A DNA stretch of 63,606 bases from RGIG9041 sp045593905 (GCA_045593905.1 JAZNXL010000072.1:1-63606); one strand, 5' to 3'. Numbered from the stretch's first letter, positions 25,354-35,089 are shown. Notes: generated from the sequence alone by a model not told the origin. A program made the numbers and translations.

Positions 25354-26493
25354 TTATAAGTTTTCCATTATATACTCGGCAAACTGCTCACATGATGCGC
25401 CTGTGCTTCTGCCTGTGATAACATATTTCTTTTCGGTTTCAAGACAAATTTTCATAGCCTTTGCAAGACGGTCAGCCTTGTCGGGCATTGCGATATGGCG
25501 CAAAAGCATTTCGGTAGCTTTAAGCATACTTGAGGGGTTGGCATACGCACCGTCGCCACGCTCAATCATACGCGGTGCTGAGCCGTGAATAGCCTCGAAC
25601 ATTGCGTACCTGTCGCCGATGTTGGCGCTTCCTGCAGTACCTACACCACCCTGAATCTGAGCAGCCTCGTCAGTAATAATATCGCCGTAAAGGTTGGGAA
25701 GAACAAACACCTGGAACTTGTGACGGTTGTTTTCGTTTACGAGGTTTGCGGTCATTATATCAATGTACCAGTCCTCTGCTGTAATCTCGGGATAGTCTTT
25801 TGCAACCTCATGGCAAAGCTCAGAGAACTTGCCGTCGGTCTTTTTCATAATATTGGCTTTGGTAACAATAGCAACATTGTCTTTGCCATTGTTTTTGGCA
25901 TACTCAAAAGCCGCTCTTGCAATACGTTTTGTACCGCAGTCGGTGGTTACTTTAAAGTCCATAGCGAGCTTGCCGGGAATTTCAACACCGCGTGAGCCGA
26001 GTACGTATTCGCCCTCGGTGTTTTCACGGTAGAATATCCAGTCAATGTTTAATTCGGGAACACTTACAGGGCGCACGTTTGCATAAAGGTCAAGCTCACG
26101 GCGCATTGTGACGTTAGCACTCTCCATTGTGCCGCCCTTGGGGGTGGTGGTAGGGCCTTTTAAAATAACGTCGCACGCCTTAATCTCGGCAAGTACGTCA
26201 TCGGGAATGGCTTTGCCCTTTGCAATACGGTTTTCGATTGTGAGCCCGTCAATTACGCGAATTTCAACTTTGCCGTTTGCTATCTCATCTTTTAAAAGAT
26301 ACTCCATAACACGCTGTGCGGCTGCCGAAATGATAGGACCAATGCCGTCGCCGCCGCAAACACCGATTACGATTTTATCCATTTTGGTAAAATCTTTAAC
26401 CTCGCGGTCGTTTTCCATTTTGTTTTGACGCGCAAGCTGTTCTGTAATAATTGTTCTAAACTGTTCTACTGCCGAATCAATATATTGTTGCAT
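25354..26493 (-). CDS. NAD-dependent isocitrate/isopropylmalate dehydrogenase-family enzyme
   Basis: Beta-decarboxylating dehydrogenase of 379 residues. Motifs: VIGVCGGDGIGPII at the nucleotide-binding end, LKGPTTTPKGG, ELDLYANVRPVSV (substrate arginines), REN TEGEY region, VTKANIMKKTDGKF (catalytic lysine), LYGDIITDEAAQIQGG and EAIHGSAPRMI. The position next to citrate synthase and aconitase argues for isocitrate rather than isopropylmalate as substrate, giving 2-oxoglutarate for glutamate synthesis. An N-terminal extension of about 37 residues precedes the conserved core; an internal ATG at codon 38 is possible, but GGAGAA supports the upstream start. Confidence 0.88.
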   Translation of the reverse strand: MQQYIDSAVEQFRTIITEQLARQNKMENDREVKDFTKMDKIVIGVCGGDGIGPIISAAAQRVMEYLLKDEIANGKVEIRVIDGLTIENRIAKGKAIPDDVLAEIKACDVILKGPTTTPKGGTMESANVTMRRELDLYANVRPVSVPELNIDWIFYRENTEGEYVLGSRGVEIPGKLAMDFKVTTDCGTKRIARAAFEYAKNNGKDNVAIVTKANIMKKTDGKFSELCHEVAKDYPEITAEDWYIDIMTANLVNENNRHKFQVFVLPNLYGDIITDEAAQIQGGVGTAGSANIGDRYAMFEAIHGSAPRMIERGDGAYANPSSMLKATEMLLRHIAMPDKADRLAKAMKICLETEKKYVITGRSTGASCEQFAEYIMENL

Positions 26494-26494
26494 C

Positions 26495-28417
26495 TTAGTT
26501 GTTCTCCTTTGTGTAGTTTAAAAGTCCGCCGGCCTTTAAAATATCTTTTTGGCGTTTGGTAAACTCGCCAACAAGCGCTATTTCTTTGCCGCCTGCTTTA
26601 AGGGTGATTTCACCCTTGTCCATACCCTCAAAAACATTAACGAGTTCAAGCTCGTCACCTTGATTTAAGGTATCGTAATCGTCTGCGTTTTTAAATGTGA
26701 GCGGTATAATACCTGCGTTTATAAGGTTTGCAACGTGAATTCTTGCAAAGCTCTTTGCAACAACCGCACGAACACCGAGATAAAGCGGAACAAGTGCCGC
26801 GTGCTCTCTTGACGAGCCCTGACCGTAGTTAGAACCACCAACGATAATGCTGTTGCCCGCTGCCTTTGCACGCTCAGCAAAGGTCTTGTCGCAAACTGCA
26901 AAGCAGAACTGTGAAAGATAGGGGATATTTGAACGATAGGGAAGTATTTTTGCACCCGCAGGCATAATATGGTCGGTTGTAATATTATCTTCAACCTTTA
27001 ATATGAGCGGAGCTTTTATCTCGTTTGTAAGCACCTGGCTTTTGGGGAACTCTTTAATGTTAGGTCCTCTTAAAACCTCAAGCTCTTTTGCCTCATTTTC
27101 ATCGGCGGGGGTAATAACCGCGCTGTCATCAATCTTAAACTTTTTAGGCATTTTTACAGTAATGTCTTTGCCCATTGTTGTGGGGTCGGTGATTACGCCG
27201 TTAAGTGCTGCAGCAACTGCGGTTTCGGGTGATACAAGGTATACCTTGCCGTCAGCAGTACCGCTTCTGCCCTCAAAGTTACGGTTAAATGTTCTAAGGC
27301 TTACACCTGCAGAGTTTGGTGAAAAGCCCATACCGATACAAGGACCGCAAGCGCACTCTAACACACGCGCACCCGATGCCAAAATATCTGAAAGCGCACC
27401 GCAATCAGCAAGCATTGAAAGCACCTGCTTTGAACCGGGTGAGATTGAAAGGCTTACTGACGGGTCAATTGTTTTACCTTTTAACATTTTTGCAACCTTA
27501 AGCATATCAACAAGTGAAGAGTTTGTACAAGACCCGATACATACCTGGTCAACCTTTGTTCCTGCAATTTCACTTACCTTAACAATGTTGTCGGGGCTGT
27601 GCGGCTTTGCAATAAGCGGCTCGAGTGTTGAAAGATTAATATCGATTACTCTGTCGTACTCGGCATCGGCATCGCTTTCAAGCGCAACAAAGTCGTCTTC
27701 TCTGCCCTCGGCTTTTAAGAATTTACGTGTAACCTCATCAGATGGGAAGATTGATGTGGTGGCGCCAAGCTCGGTACCCATATTTGTAATGGTAGCGCGT
27801 TCGGGAACTGAAAGTGTTTTAATGCCCTCGCCGCCCCACTCAATAATTGAGCCAACGCCGCCTTTTACCGATAAAATTCTTAAAATCTCAAGGCTTACGT
27901 CTTTTGCAGTAACAAACGGACGAAGTTTGCCTGTTAAGTTTACTTTAATCATTTTGGGCATTGTAATGTAGTATGCGCCGCCGCCCATAGCAACCGCAAC
28001 GTCAAGACCGCCTGCACCAAAAGCGAGCATACCGATACCGCCGCCTGTGGGGGTGTGGCTGTCTGAGCCGATAAGTGTTTTGCCCGGTTTTCCAAAGCGT
28101 TCAAGGTGTACCTGATGGCAAATGCCGTTGCCGGGGCGCGAAAAATAAATACCGTGCTTTTTTGCAACCGACTGAATATAGCGGTGGTCATCGGCGTTTT
28201 CAAAGCCCGACTGTAATGTATTGTGGTCGATATATGCAACCGATTTTTCGGTGCGCACGCGCGGTATACCCATCGTTTCAAACTCAAGGTATGCCATTGT
28301 GCCTGTTGCGTCTTGTGTTAAGGTTTGGTCAATCTTTAACGCGATTTCTTCGCCTGCTTGCATATTGCCCGAAACAAGATGTGCTTTTATAATTTTCTGT
28401 GCTATTGTAAGTCCCAT
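26495..28417 (-). CDS. aconitate hydratase
   Basis: The 640-residue protein converts citrate to isocitrate through a [4Fe-4S] cluster. Cluster cysteines are in IGSCTNSSLVDML and ECACGPCIGMG. Active-site segments include LIGSDSHTPTGGGIGML and GGSNYGQGSSREHAAL, the latter in the C-terminal swivel domain. Length and order (large domain first, swivel last) fit the shorter bacterial/mitochondrial-like aconitases rather than the 900-residue AcnA. One base separates it from the GntR gene and one from the isocitrate dehydrogenase gene. Homoaconitase or isopropylmalate isomerase are less likely given the neighbours. Confidence 0.92.
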   Translation of the reverse strand: MGLTIAQKIIKAHLVSGNMQAGEEIALKIDQTLTQDATGTMAYLEFETMGIPRVRTEKSVAYIDHNTLQSGFENADDHRYIQSVAKKHGIYFSRPGNGICHQVHLERFGKPGKTLIGSDSHTPTGGGIGMLAFGAGGLDVAVAMGGGAYYITMPKMIKVNLTGKLRPFVTAKDVSLEILRILSVKGGVGSIIEWGGEGIKTLSVPERATITNMGTELGATTSIFPSDEVTRKFLKAEGREDDFVALESDADAEYDRVIDINLSTLEPLIAKPHSPDNIVKVSEIAGTKVDQVCIGSCTNSSLVDMLKVAKMLKGKTIDPSVSLSISPGSKQVLSMLADCGALSDILASGARVLECACGPCIGMGFSPNSAGVSLRTFNRNFEGRSGTADGKVYLVSPETAVAAALNGVITDPTTMGKDITVKMPKKFKIDDSAVITPADENEAKELEVLRGPNIKEFPKSQVLTNEIKAPLILKVEDNITTDHIMPAGAKILPYRSNIPYLSQFCFAVCDKTFAERAKAAGNSIIVGGSNYGQGSSREHAALVPLYLGVRAVVAKSFARIHVANLINAGIIPLTFKNADDYDTLNQGDELELVNVFEGMDKGEITLKAGGKEIALVGEFTKRQKDILKAGGLLNYTKENN

Positions 28418-28418
28418 A

Positions 28419-29090
28419 CTAATCCCTTTCTATATCGCTTTTTATAATGTTGTCACGAGCGTTTTTAATGTGCGCAGTTGTAATTTCAAGCGCTTTTTTC
28501 TCGTCGTGGTTTTTAAGTGCATCATAAATTGCATAATGCTCTTTTATTGACTTTTCGGCACGTGAGTGACGTGAAATTGATGCTTTACGATACTTTATCA
28601 TTTTGCGGTGAATAGGCAAAAGTGTATCATAATAAGCTTTACTTCCCGAAAATAGATACAGCATTTTATGAAACTTTGAGTCAAGAGATTTGATAGCATC
28701 GGCATTTGACTGCACATCGCCTTCAGAGCTTTGAATATAAAAGTTTTGAAGGTCTAAAACCTCTTTCATCTCGTCAAGCTGACTGTCAGTTATATTTTTT
28801 GCGGCACGTGCAGCAGCAATTCCTTCAATATGCGCCCTGATTTCATACATATCGCGCATATCTTCGCTTGAAATGCCGATTACAACCGCGCCTTTTGTAG
28901 TTTCTTCTATAATATGCTCTTGTTCAAGGCGTCGCAGTGCCTCGCGTATTGGTGTTCTGCTAACGCCCAGTTCTGCGGTTAATCGCAGTTCGGTAAGCAA
29001 CTCACCGCGCTTGTATTTGCCTGTTAAAATATCATGCTCAAGCTTTTCAAATATTTGGTCGGCTATTGAAATACTTTTATGTTTAGTCAT
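28419..29090 (-). CDS. GntR-family (FCD/FadR-type) transcriptional regulator
   Basis: The 223-residue protein has an N-terminal winged helix (ILTGKYKRGELLTELRLTAE, then LGVSRTPIREALRRLEQE) and an all-helical FCD ligand-binding domain (DMYEIRAHIEGIAAARAAKN, DSKFHKMLYLFSGS, SIKEHYAIYDALKNHDEKKA). FCD regulators usually sense organic acids; citrate or 2-oxoglutarate are natural candidates here. Its gene sits inside the operon, overlapping the Re-citrate synthase gene by 8 bases. A TTGTATACAA palindrome of FCD-operator type lies just downstream of the operon promoter, so autorepression is likely. Confidence 0.9.
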   Translation of the reverse strand: MTKHKSISIADQIFEKLEHDILTGKYKRGELLTELRLTAELGVSRTPIREALRRLEQEHIIEETTKGAVVIGISSEDMRDMYEIRAHIEGIAAARAAKNITDSQLDEMKEVLDLQNFYIQSSEGDVQSNADAIKSLDSKFHKMLYLFSGSKAYYDTLLPIHRKMIKYRKASISRHSRAEKSIKEHYAIYDALKNHDEKKALEITTAHIKNARDNIIKSDIERD

Positions 29091-30462
29091 TATTCTTATA
29101 CCTTCCGTTTGATAATTCGTTTATAACGTTTTCAAGTTCTTCGGTACAAAGTGATGATGTTCTGCCGTCTTCGTACTGTTTATCAACCCACTCTTTTACC
29201 TTTACTACAAGCGGGTCGCGTTTGTCAACTTTATCGGCACCCGTAAGCTCGTAGTTTGAGTTTATCCAGTAGGCAATGCCTGCAAGACCCGATGTTTTTG
29301 AAACCATAACCGACGCGGGTCTGCCAAGAATTTTTTCGGTGTCGAATATGTTATAAATTTCTTCGTCTTTTAAAAGACCGTCGGCGTGAATACCTGCGCG
29401 TGTTACGTTAAAGTTTTTGCCTACAAACGGTGTCATGGGCGGAATTTTATAACCCATTTTGTTTTTAAAGTAGTAAGCAATCTCGGTTATTGCGCTCGTG
29501 TCCATACCGTCGAGCGAGCCGCGGAGTGATGCGTACTCAAACACCATCGCCTCAAGCGGAATATTACCTGTTCTCTCGCCGATTCCAAGCAGTGAGCAGT
29601 TTACGCCGCTTGCACCGTAAAGCCACGCAGTTGATGCGTTTGATACCGCCTTGTAAAAGTCGTTGTGACCGTGCCACTCAAGCATTTCGCTGCTAACATC
29701 AGAGAACTTTTGAAGTCCGTAGATAATTCCGGGTACACTTCTTGGAAGCGCAACCTCGGTGTACGGAACACCATAGCCCATAGTATCGCAAGCACGAATA
29801 CGAACAGGGATTTTTGCCTCTTTTGAAAGCTTCATAAGCTCGTTTACAAACGGCACAACAAATCCGTAAAAATCAGCACGTGTAATATCTTCTAAATGGC
29901 ATCTTGGCATAACGCCTGCTTCAAACGCCTCTTTTACTGTTGCAAGGTAATGGTCAAGCACCTGTGCTCTTGTCATTTTAAGCTTTTTAAAAATGTGGTA
30001 GTCTGAACAGCTTACAAGAATACCTGTTTCCCTTATTCCGAGGTCACGAACAAGCTTAAAGTCTTCGCGGCTTGCTCTAATCCAGGTTGTAATCTCGGGG
30101 AATTTAAGCCCTAAGTCCTGACACTTTTTAATAGCCTCGCGGTCTTTTTTACTATAAACAAAAAACTCGCTTTGTCTGATTATTCCGTAAGGTCCGCCAA
30201 GCTTTGACAAAAGCTTATAAAGGTCAACTATTTGCTCTACTGTGTAGGGGTTCATCGACTGCTGACCGTCGCGGAACGATGTGTCGGTTATCCAAATTTC
30301 TTCGGGCATATTCATAGGCACACGTCTGTGGTTAAACACAACCTTTGGTACCTCTTCATAACTATAAATGTCTCTGAATAAATTAGGCTCGTCTACATCC
30401 TGTAACGAATACTTATATACCTCTTCTTCTAACAAGTTTGTTTTGGGAGATAAATCTAACAT
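29083..30462 (-). CDS. Re-citrate synthase (isopropylmalate synthase/HMGL-like)
   Basis: The 459-residue protein belongs to the DRE-TIM metallolyase family with WITDTSFRDGQQSMNPYTVE (metal and acetyl-CoA enolisation residues), ARASRE/ILVSCSDYHIF region, CHLEDITRADFYG, RIRACDTMGYG and HGHNDFYKAVSN (metal histidines). The length and the N-terminal extension before the catalytic core resemble the Re-face-specific citrate synthase described in Clostridium kluyveri. The downstream aconitase and isocitrate dehydrogenase support citrate synthesis over other condensations. The ATG at 30462 with AGGAGG is preferred over an upstream start at 30492. First gene of the operon. Confidence 0.87.
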   Translation of the reverse strand: MLDLSPKTNLLEEEVYKYSLQDVDEPNLFRDIYSYEEVPKVVFNHRRVPMNMPEEIWITDTSFRDGQQSMNPYTVEQIVDLYKLLSKLGGPYGIIRQSEFFVYSKKDREAIKKCQDLGLKFPEITTWIRASREDFKLVRDLGIRETGILVSCSDYHIFKKLKMTRAQVLDHYLATVKEAFEAGVMPRCHLEDITRADFYGFVVPFVNELMKLSKEAKIPVRIRACDTMGYGVPYTEVALPRSVPGIIYGLQKFSDVSSEMLEWHGHNDFYKAVSNASTAWLYGASGVNCSLLGIGERTGNIPLEAMVFEYASLRGSLDGMDTSAITEIAYYFKNKMGYKIPPMTPFVGKNFNVTRAGIHADGLLKDEEIYNIFDTEKILGRPASVMVSKTSGLAGIAYWINSNYELTGADKVDKRDPLVVKVKEWVDKQYEDGRTSSLCTEELENVINELSNGRYKNND

Positions 30463-30481
30463 TGCTTCCTCCTGGGTAATT

Positions 30482-30493
30482 ATTGTATACAAT
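30482..30493. promoter_or_regulatory. candidate GntR operator
   Basis: ATTGTATACAAT is a perfect 12-base palindrome between the promoter and the Re-citrate synthase start. It fits the TNGT-ACNA pattern of FadR/FCD regulators. A related half site, TTGTATAA, lies next to it (30494-30501). Binding here would block transcription elongation from the promoter. Confidence 0.55.
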
Positions 30494-30512
30494 TATACAA
30501 GTATACTTTTTT

Positions 30513-30540
30513 ATTATACTAAAAAGCACCGGTTTGTCAA
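30513..30540 (-). promoter_or_regulatory. promoter of the Re-citrate synthase operon
   Basis: Minus strand TTGACA (30535-30540), 16-base spacer, TATAAT (30513-30518). The -35 box falls in the loop of the terminator of the preceding gene. Confidence 0.8.
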
Positions 30541-30557
30541 GTAAAAACCGATGCTTT
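30521..30557 (-). terminator. terminator after the MacB-like ABC gene
   Basis: AAAAGCA-C-CGGTTT pairs with AAACCG-A-TGCTTTT (one mismatch), with a T run on the minus strand. Its loop holds the -35 box of the next operon. Confidence 0.7.
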
Positions 30558-30583
30558 TATAATATATTATTTAATATTGTAAT

Positions 30584-33181
30584 TTATTCGCTTCTGAGCG
30601 CTTCAACAGGGTCGCGTTTTGCGGCAACGCCCGAAGGAATAAGACCTGCAATAAGGGTGAGCACCACGCTTATTGTAATAAGCACTACCGAACCCTGCCA
30701 GGGAAGTACCGCGCTTAAGGTTTCAATACCAGTAAGAGCGTGGAGTATTGCATTTATTGGAATCAGCAATAAAAGTGTTATTGCAATACCCATAGTACCT
30801 GCGCAAAGACCTACAATGGTGGTTTCGGCATTAAACACGTTTGAAATATCGCGTTTTGATGCGCCGATTGAACGCAAAATACCAATTTCTTTTGTACGCT
30901 CAAGCACCGAGATATAGGTAATAATGCCAATCATTATTGACGAAACAATAAGCGAGATTGCAACAAAAGCGATAAGCACGTAAGAGATTGCGTTAACAAT
31001 AGTTGTAACCGAGCTCATAAGCATTGCCACTGTGTCGGTATAGGTAATACGGTCAGCCTCGCTTGCTTTGTTGTTATATTCTTCAATAATATCCGAGATT
31101 TTGTCTTTTGCATCAAAATCTTTGGGGTAAATACTAATGTTTTGCGGTTTTTGGCGGTTTACATAGCCGAGCTTTGAAAGATTAGAGTCGTATGTGGCAT
31201 CGGTACCCATAAAGCTTGATGCGTATTTTACAAGCATTGCATCGGGCATTGCAGCATACTGCGACATTGACGGGTCAGCCGAAATGTATGCACGCACCTC
31301 AGCTGCGGTATACTCTTTTTTGCCAAAGGTAAGGCCTGTGAAAAGGTCGGTCTTTTCATCGGCGAGCTGGGCTTCAACCGCAGGGTTTTTATTAACGTCA
31401 TATATTAACTGTTCCATAAGCGCCGCGGTGTAGCCAACAGTACCGATAGATGCAGCTGTGCTTTCTTCTTTTGGTGTTACAATACCAACAATGTTAAGGC
31501 GGGTTGCATCTTCGAGCTTTGCGCTAATCGCAATTTCGTCGCACTCGGTAATTCTTCCCGTTTTTTCGTTATATGAATAGTAATCGGCGTTTGTTAAAAC
31601 ACAAAATTCAAGGTCGCAAAGCTCTTTGTATGAATAGCTTGTAGGACTGTCGATTTTGTACTCGTTTTCAGTGCCCGACTGGAGCGCAAGCTGAGCCGAT
31701 TTAAAGTATTCTTTTAAGTCTTCGGTATCGCAAACACCGAGTGAATAGAGCATGTAGTCAGTAACCTGCGAGTTTTTGTCAACAATCAAAACAACATCGG
31801 TTGCCTTTTGGGGCAGTTTTCCGTAAACAACATCGTATGTGTCGGCAATATACTCGTCATCACCTACAAGCTCAGTCCACACGCTTGACGCGTTTACCAT
31901 CATACCGCTTGTTTGCTGCGGTGTTGAACCCATATCCATACCAATTGCATTATACAGGTCAAACATATCAGAAAGCCCCTTGCGGTAACTGCCATCTTCA
32001 TTTACCTTATATATGTTAAGCTTAGGAATATAGGTGTATTTTATATCGCTTACATATTCTTTTAATTGTTTGTTGCTATCAAGGTGCTCTTTAAAGTCTT
32101 TTAAGTTGTTCGAGGTAATGCCCTCGGTCATGGTTTCCATCATTTGTACCATAACGTTGTTAGAATATATCCGCTCAGGCTTTTGCTCATCGCCGTCTTG
32201 GTTATTAGTGAGCATAAAAGACGCCATCATAGCGGTGGTATCCATAGCGGTTTCAGTTATTGTGATGGGGTAGCTTGCCATTGTGTTTTTTTCAATGCCG
32301 TCAATGTATGCCTGAACACCTGTCGACACCGACATAATAAGCGCAATACCAATAATACCAATCGAGCCTGCAAACGAGGTCATTATTGTTCTTGCTTTTT
32401 TGGTAAGCAGGTTGTTAAACGAAAGCGAAAGCGCTGTTAAAAACGACATCGAGGTGTGTTTTTTGGACTTTTTCTCTTTTTTAAATTCCGCCTCTTGACA
32501 CTCGGTATAGGGGTTTGAGTCGCTTATAACTTTACCGTCTAATAAGCGGATAATGCGTGTTGAATACTTGTCGGCAAGCTCGGGATTATGGGTTACCATT
32601 ATAACAAGCCTGTCGCTTGCAACCTCTTTTAAAATCTCCATTATTTGAACCGAGGTTTCTGAGTCAAGCGCGCCTGTCGGCTCGTCGGCAAGTAAAATCT
32701 CGGGGTCATTTACAAGCGCACGCGCAATAGCCACGCGCTGCATTTGTCCGCCCGACATCTGATTAGGCTTCTTTTTAAGTTGGTCGCCAAGACCAACCTT
32801 TTCGAGCGCCGCCTTTGCACGCGCACGTCTTTCGCGCTTTGAAACGCCCGAAAGTGTTAGTGCAAGTTCAACGTTTGAGAGCACGCTCTGGTGCGGAATA
32901 AGGTTATAGTTTTGAAAAACGAACCCAACCCGACGGTTGCGGTAGTCGTCCCAGTCGGCATCTTTAAACTGCTTGGTCGACTTGCCGCAAATTACAAGGT
33001 CGCCCTCGTCATAGCGGTCAAGACCGCCCACAATATTAAGCATTGTGGTTTTACCGCAGCCCGATTGCCCAAGCACCGAAACAAACTCGTTTTTTCTAAA
33101 ATTGAGTGTTACATCATTAAGAGCGGTAACCGTCTCGTTACCTGTAATATATTTTTTTACAATATTATTTAAACAAAGCAT
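30584..33181 (-). CDS. MacB-like ABC transporter, fused ATPase and FtsX-type permease
   Basis: One 865-residue polypeptide. Residues 1-225 form a LolD/MacB-type ATPase: Walker A GQSGCGKTT, Q-loop VFQNYNLIPHQ, signature MSGGQMQRVAIARAL, Walker B ILLADEPTGALD, H-loop MVTHNPE. After a lysine-rich linker comes a first transmembrane helix (near residue 270), a large extracytoplasmic domain of about 400 residues, and three C-terminal helices of the FtsX fold ending in the typical AAKRDPVEALRSE. Such proteins act as mechanotransducers that extrude peptides or move lipoproteins rather than classical importers. No adaptor or two-component system is adjacent; substrate unknown. Confidence 0.9.
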   Translation of the reverse strand: MLCLNNIVKKYITGNETVTALNDVTLNFRKNEFVSVLGQSGCGKTTMLNIVGGLDRYDEGDLVICGKSTKQFKDADWDDYRNRRVGFVFQNYNLIPHQSVLSNVELALTLSGVSKRERRARAKAALEKVGLGDQLKKKPNQMSGGQMQRVAIARALVNDPEILLADEPTGALDSETSVQIMEILKEVASDRLVIMVTHNPELADKYSTRIIRLLDGKVISDSNPYTECQEAEFKKEKKSKKHTSMSFLTALSLSFNNLLTKKARTIMTSFAGSIGIIGIALIMSVSTGVQAYIDGIEKNTMASYPITITETAMDTTAMMASFMLTNNQDGDEQKPERIYSNNVMVQMMETMTEGITSNNLKDFKEHLDSNKQLKEYVSDIKYTYIPKLNIYKVNEDGSYRKGLSDMFDLYNAIGMDMGSTPQQTSGMMVNASSVWTELVGDDEYIADTYDVVYGKLPQKATDVVLIVDKNSQVTDYMLYSLGVCDTEDLKEYFKSAQLALQSGTENEYKIDSPTSYSYKELCDLEFCVLTNADYYSYNEKTGRITECDEIAISAKLEDATRLNIVGIVTPKEESTAASIGTVGYTAALMEQLIYDVNKNPAVEAQLADEKTDLFTGLTFGKKEYTAAEVRAYISADPSMSQYAAMPDAMLVKYASSFMGTDATYDSNLSKLGYVNRQKPQNISIYPKDFDAKDKISDIIEEYNNKASEADRITYTDTVAMLMSSVTTIVNAISYVLIAFVAISLIVSSIMIGIITYISVLERTKEIGILRSIGASKRDISNVFNAETTIVGLCAGTMGIAITLLLLIPINAILHALTGIETLSAVLPWQGSVVLITISVVLTLIAGLIPSGVAAKRDPVEALRSE

Positions 33182-33271
33182 TTTCTTTCCTCCACATTAC
33201 AATTCTATATCAGTCAAATTTAAAAGTAAACTATATTTTGGTAATTTAAAATTTTATTAACATTTGATTTG

Positions 33272-33301
33272 TTGACATATCTTACCTATATTTATTATAA
33301 T
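33272..33301 (+). promoter_or_regulatory. promoter of the heterodimeric ABC exporter operon
   Basis: TTGACA (33272-33277), 18 bases, TATAAT (33296-33301), 35 bases before the first exporter gene. Confidence 0.75.
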
Positions 33302-33336
33302 TATAACATTAAATATTAAGAGGTATACTTTTAAAG

Positions 33337-35088
33337 ATGAAACGTTGGCTAAAATATATAAAACCGTATACAGCCTATTTTATACTCGGACCGCTTTGTA
33401 TGATTGTTGAGGTTATAGGCGAGGTACTTATGCCGCTGTTTTTGGCAGAGGTTATAAACTCCGCAATCGCAGGCACTCTAACAATCGGCGAGAGCTTTGG
33501 CGTTATGGGTAAAATGATACTTACCGCACTTATGATGATGGCAGGCGGTATTGGCGGCGCATACTTTGGCTCAAAGGCATCGGTAAACTTTGCCGCCGAC
33601 TTGCGTCAGGACCTGTTTTGTAAACTCCAGAGTTATAGCTTTGCAAACATAGACAAGTTTTCTACAGGCTCTCTTGTAACAAGACTCACAAACGACGTAA
33701 CCCAGCTTCAGAACTTTGTTAATATGATGCTCAGAATGATGCTCCGCTCTCCCGGTATGCTTATTGGCGGTATCATAATGTCAATAAAGCTAAGCCCGTC
33801 GCTCTCGGTCGTTATGGCAGTAACTTTACCGCTGCTTGTAATCTCTATTTCTTTTATTATTGCACGCGGTATGCCGCTTTTTGCAAATATGCAAACAAAA
33901 ATTGACGGACTTAACTCAACTGTGCAAGAAAACATAACAAACGCACGCGTTGTAAAATCGTTTGTGCGCGAAGATACTGAACAACAAAAGTTTGAGGGCG
34001 CTAACAAAAACTTAAAGTCGGCGGGTATGTCGGCTATGAAAAATATGATTTTTATGCACCCTGTTCAAAGCTTTTTTATGTACGTAACCACAATACTCGT
34101 TATCTGGTTTGGCGCGCAGCTTGTTATAACTAACTTTGGCGTGTCAACCGCGTTTGGCGTTGGCGAGCTTTCATCGTTTATAGCATACGTTTCGCAAATT
34201 CTTATGTCGCTTATGATGGTTACAATGATGCTTATGATTTCGTCGCGTGCGCTCGCATCAGGCAAGCGTATACTCGAGGTTTTAAACGAAACCCCCGATA
34301 TTGCCGATAGCGAAACCGCCGAGCCTGAACTAACTGTTAAAAACGGCGAGATTGAGTTTAAAAACGTAACCTTCAGATACTATAAAAACAGCGCAGAGCC
34401 CGTGCTTTCAAACATCGACCTTAAAATTGATGCAGCATCAACAGTTGGTATTATCGGCTCGACAGGTTGCGGCAAAACCACACTGGTATCTCTTATCCCC
34501 CGCCTTTACGATGCCGACGCAGGCGAGATTTATATCGACGGCAAAAACATTAACGACTACACACTCTATAACCTGCGTGAAGGCGTTGGTATAGTGCTTC
34601 AAAAGAACGTACTGTTTTCTGGCAGTATTGAAGAAAACTTGCGTTGGGGCGACCGCGAAGCCACAAACGAGCAGCTTTATGCCGCCGCCGAAAGCGCACA
34701 GGCGCATAACTTTGTAACAAGCTTTACTGACGGCTACGATACCGAGCTCGGTCAGGGCGGTGTAAACGTATCAGGCGGTCAAAAGCAGCGACTTTGTATT
34801 GCAAGAACGCTTCTTAAAAACCCAAAAATTATTATCCTTGACGACTCGACAAGTGCGGTCGACACCGCAACCGAGGCAAAAATACGCGAGGCATTTAAAA
34901 ACGAGCTTGCCGACTCTACCAAAATCATTATCGCGCAGCGTATCTCGTCGGTTATTGACGCCGACAAGATTGTAGTTATGGACGACGGCAAAATTACAGG
35001 CATAGGCACCCACGACGAGCTTATGCAAAACAACATTACCTACCAAGAAATTTACAACTCGCAAATTTCGGGAAAGGAGGCGCAATAA
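33337..35088 (+). CDS. ABC exporter, subunit with degenerate nucleotide site
   Basis: Half-transporter of 583 residues: six predicted transmembrane helices (about residues 10-300), then an ATPase domain. The Walker A (GSTGCGKTT) and signature (VSGGQKQRLCIARTL) are intact. Walker B reads IILDDSTSAVD, with aspartate replacing the catalytic glutamate, and the H-loop reads IIAQRISSV, with glutamine replacing histidine. This is the pattern of the degenerate partner in heterodimeric exporters of the BmrC/BmrD or TM287/288 type. The partner gene follows after one base. The pair probably exports drugs, lipids or peptides; the substrate is not predictable. Confidence 0.9.
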   Translation: MKRWLKYIKPYTAYFILGPLCMIVEVIGEVLMPLFLAEVINSAIAGTLTIGESFGVMGKMILTALMMMAGGIGGAYFGSKASVNFAADLRQDLFCKLQSYSFANIDKFSTGSLVTRLTNDVTQLQNFVNMMLRMMLRSPGMLIGGIIMSIKLSPSLSVVMAVTLPLLVISISFIIARGMPLFANMQTKIDGLNSTVQENITNARVVKSFVREDTEQQKFEGANKNLKSAGMSAMKNMIFMHPVQSFFMYVTTILVIWFGAQLVITNFGVSTAFGVGELSSFIAYVSQILMSLMMVTMMLMISSRALASGKRILEVLNETPDIADSETAEPELTVKNGEIEFKNVTFRYYKNSAEPVLSNIDLKIDAASTVGIIGSTGCGKTTLVSLIPRLYDADAGEIYIDGKNINDYTLYNLREGVGIVLQKNVLFSGSIEENLRWGDREATNEQLYAAAESAQAHNFVTSFTDGYDTELGQGGVNVSGGQKQRLCIARTLLKNPKIIILDDSTSAVDTATEAKIREAFKNELADSTKIIIAQRISSVIDADKIVVMDDGKITGIGTHDELMQNNITYQEIYNSQISGKEAQ

Positions 35089-35089
35089 T

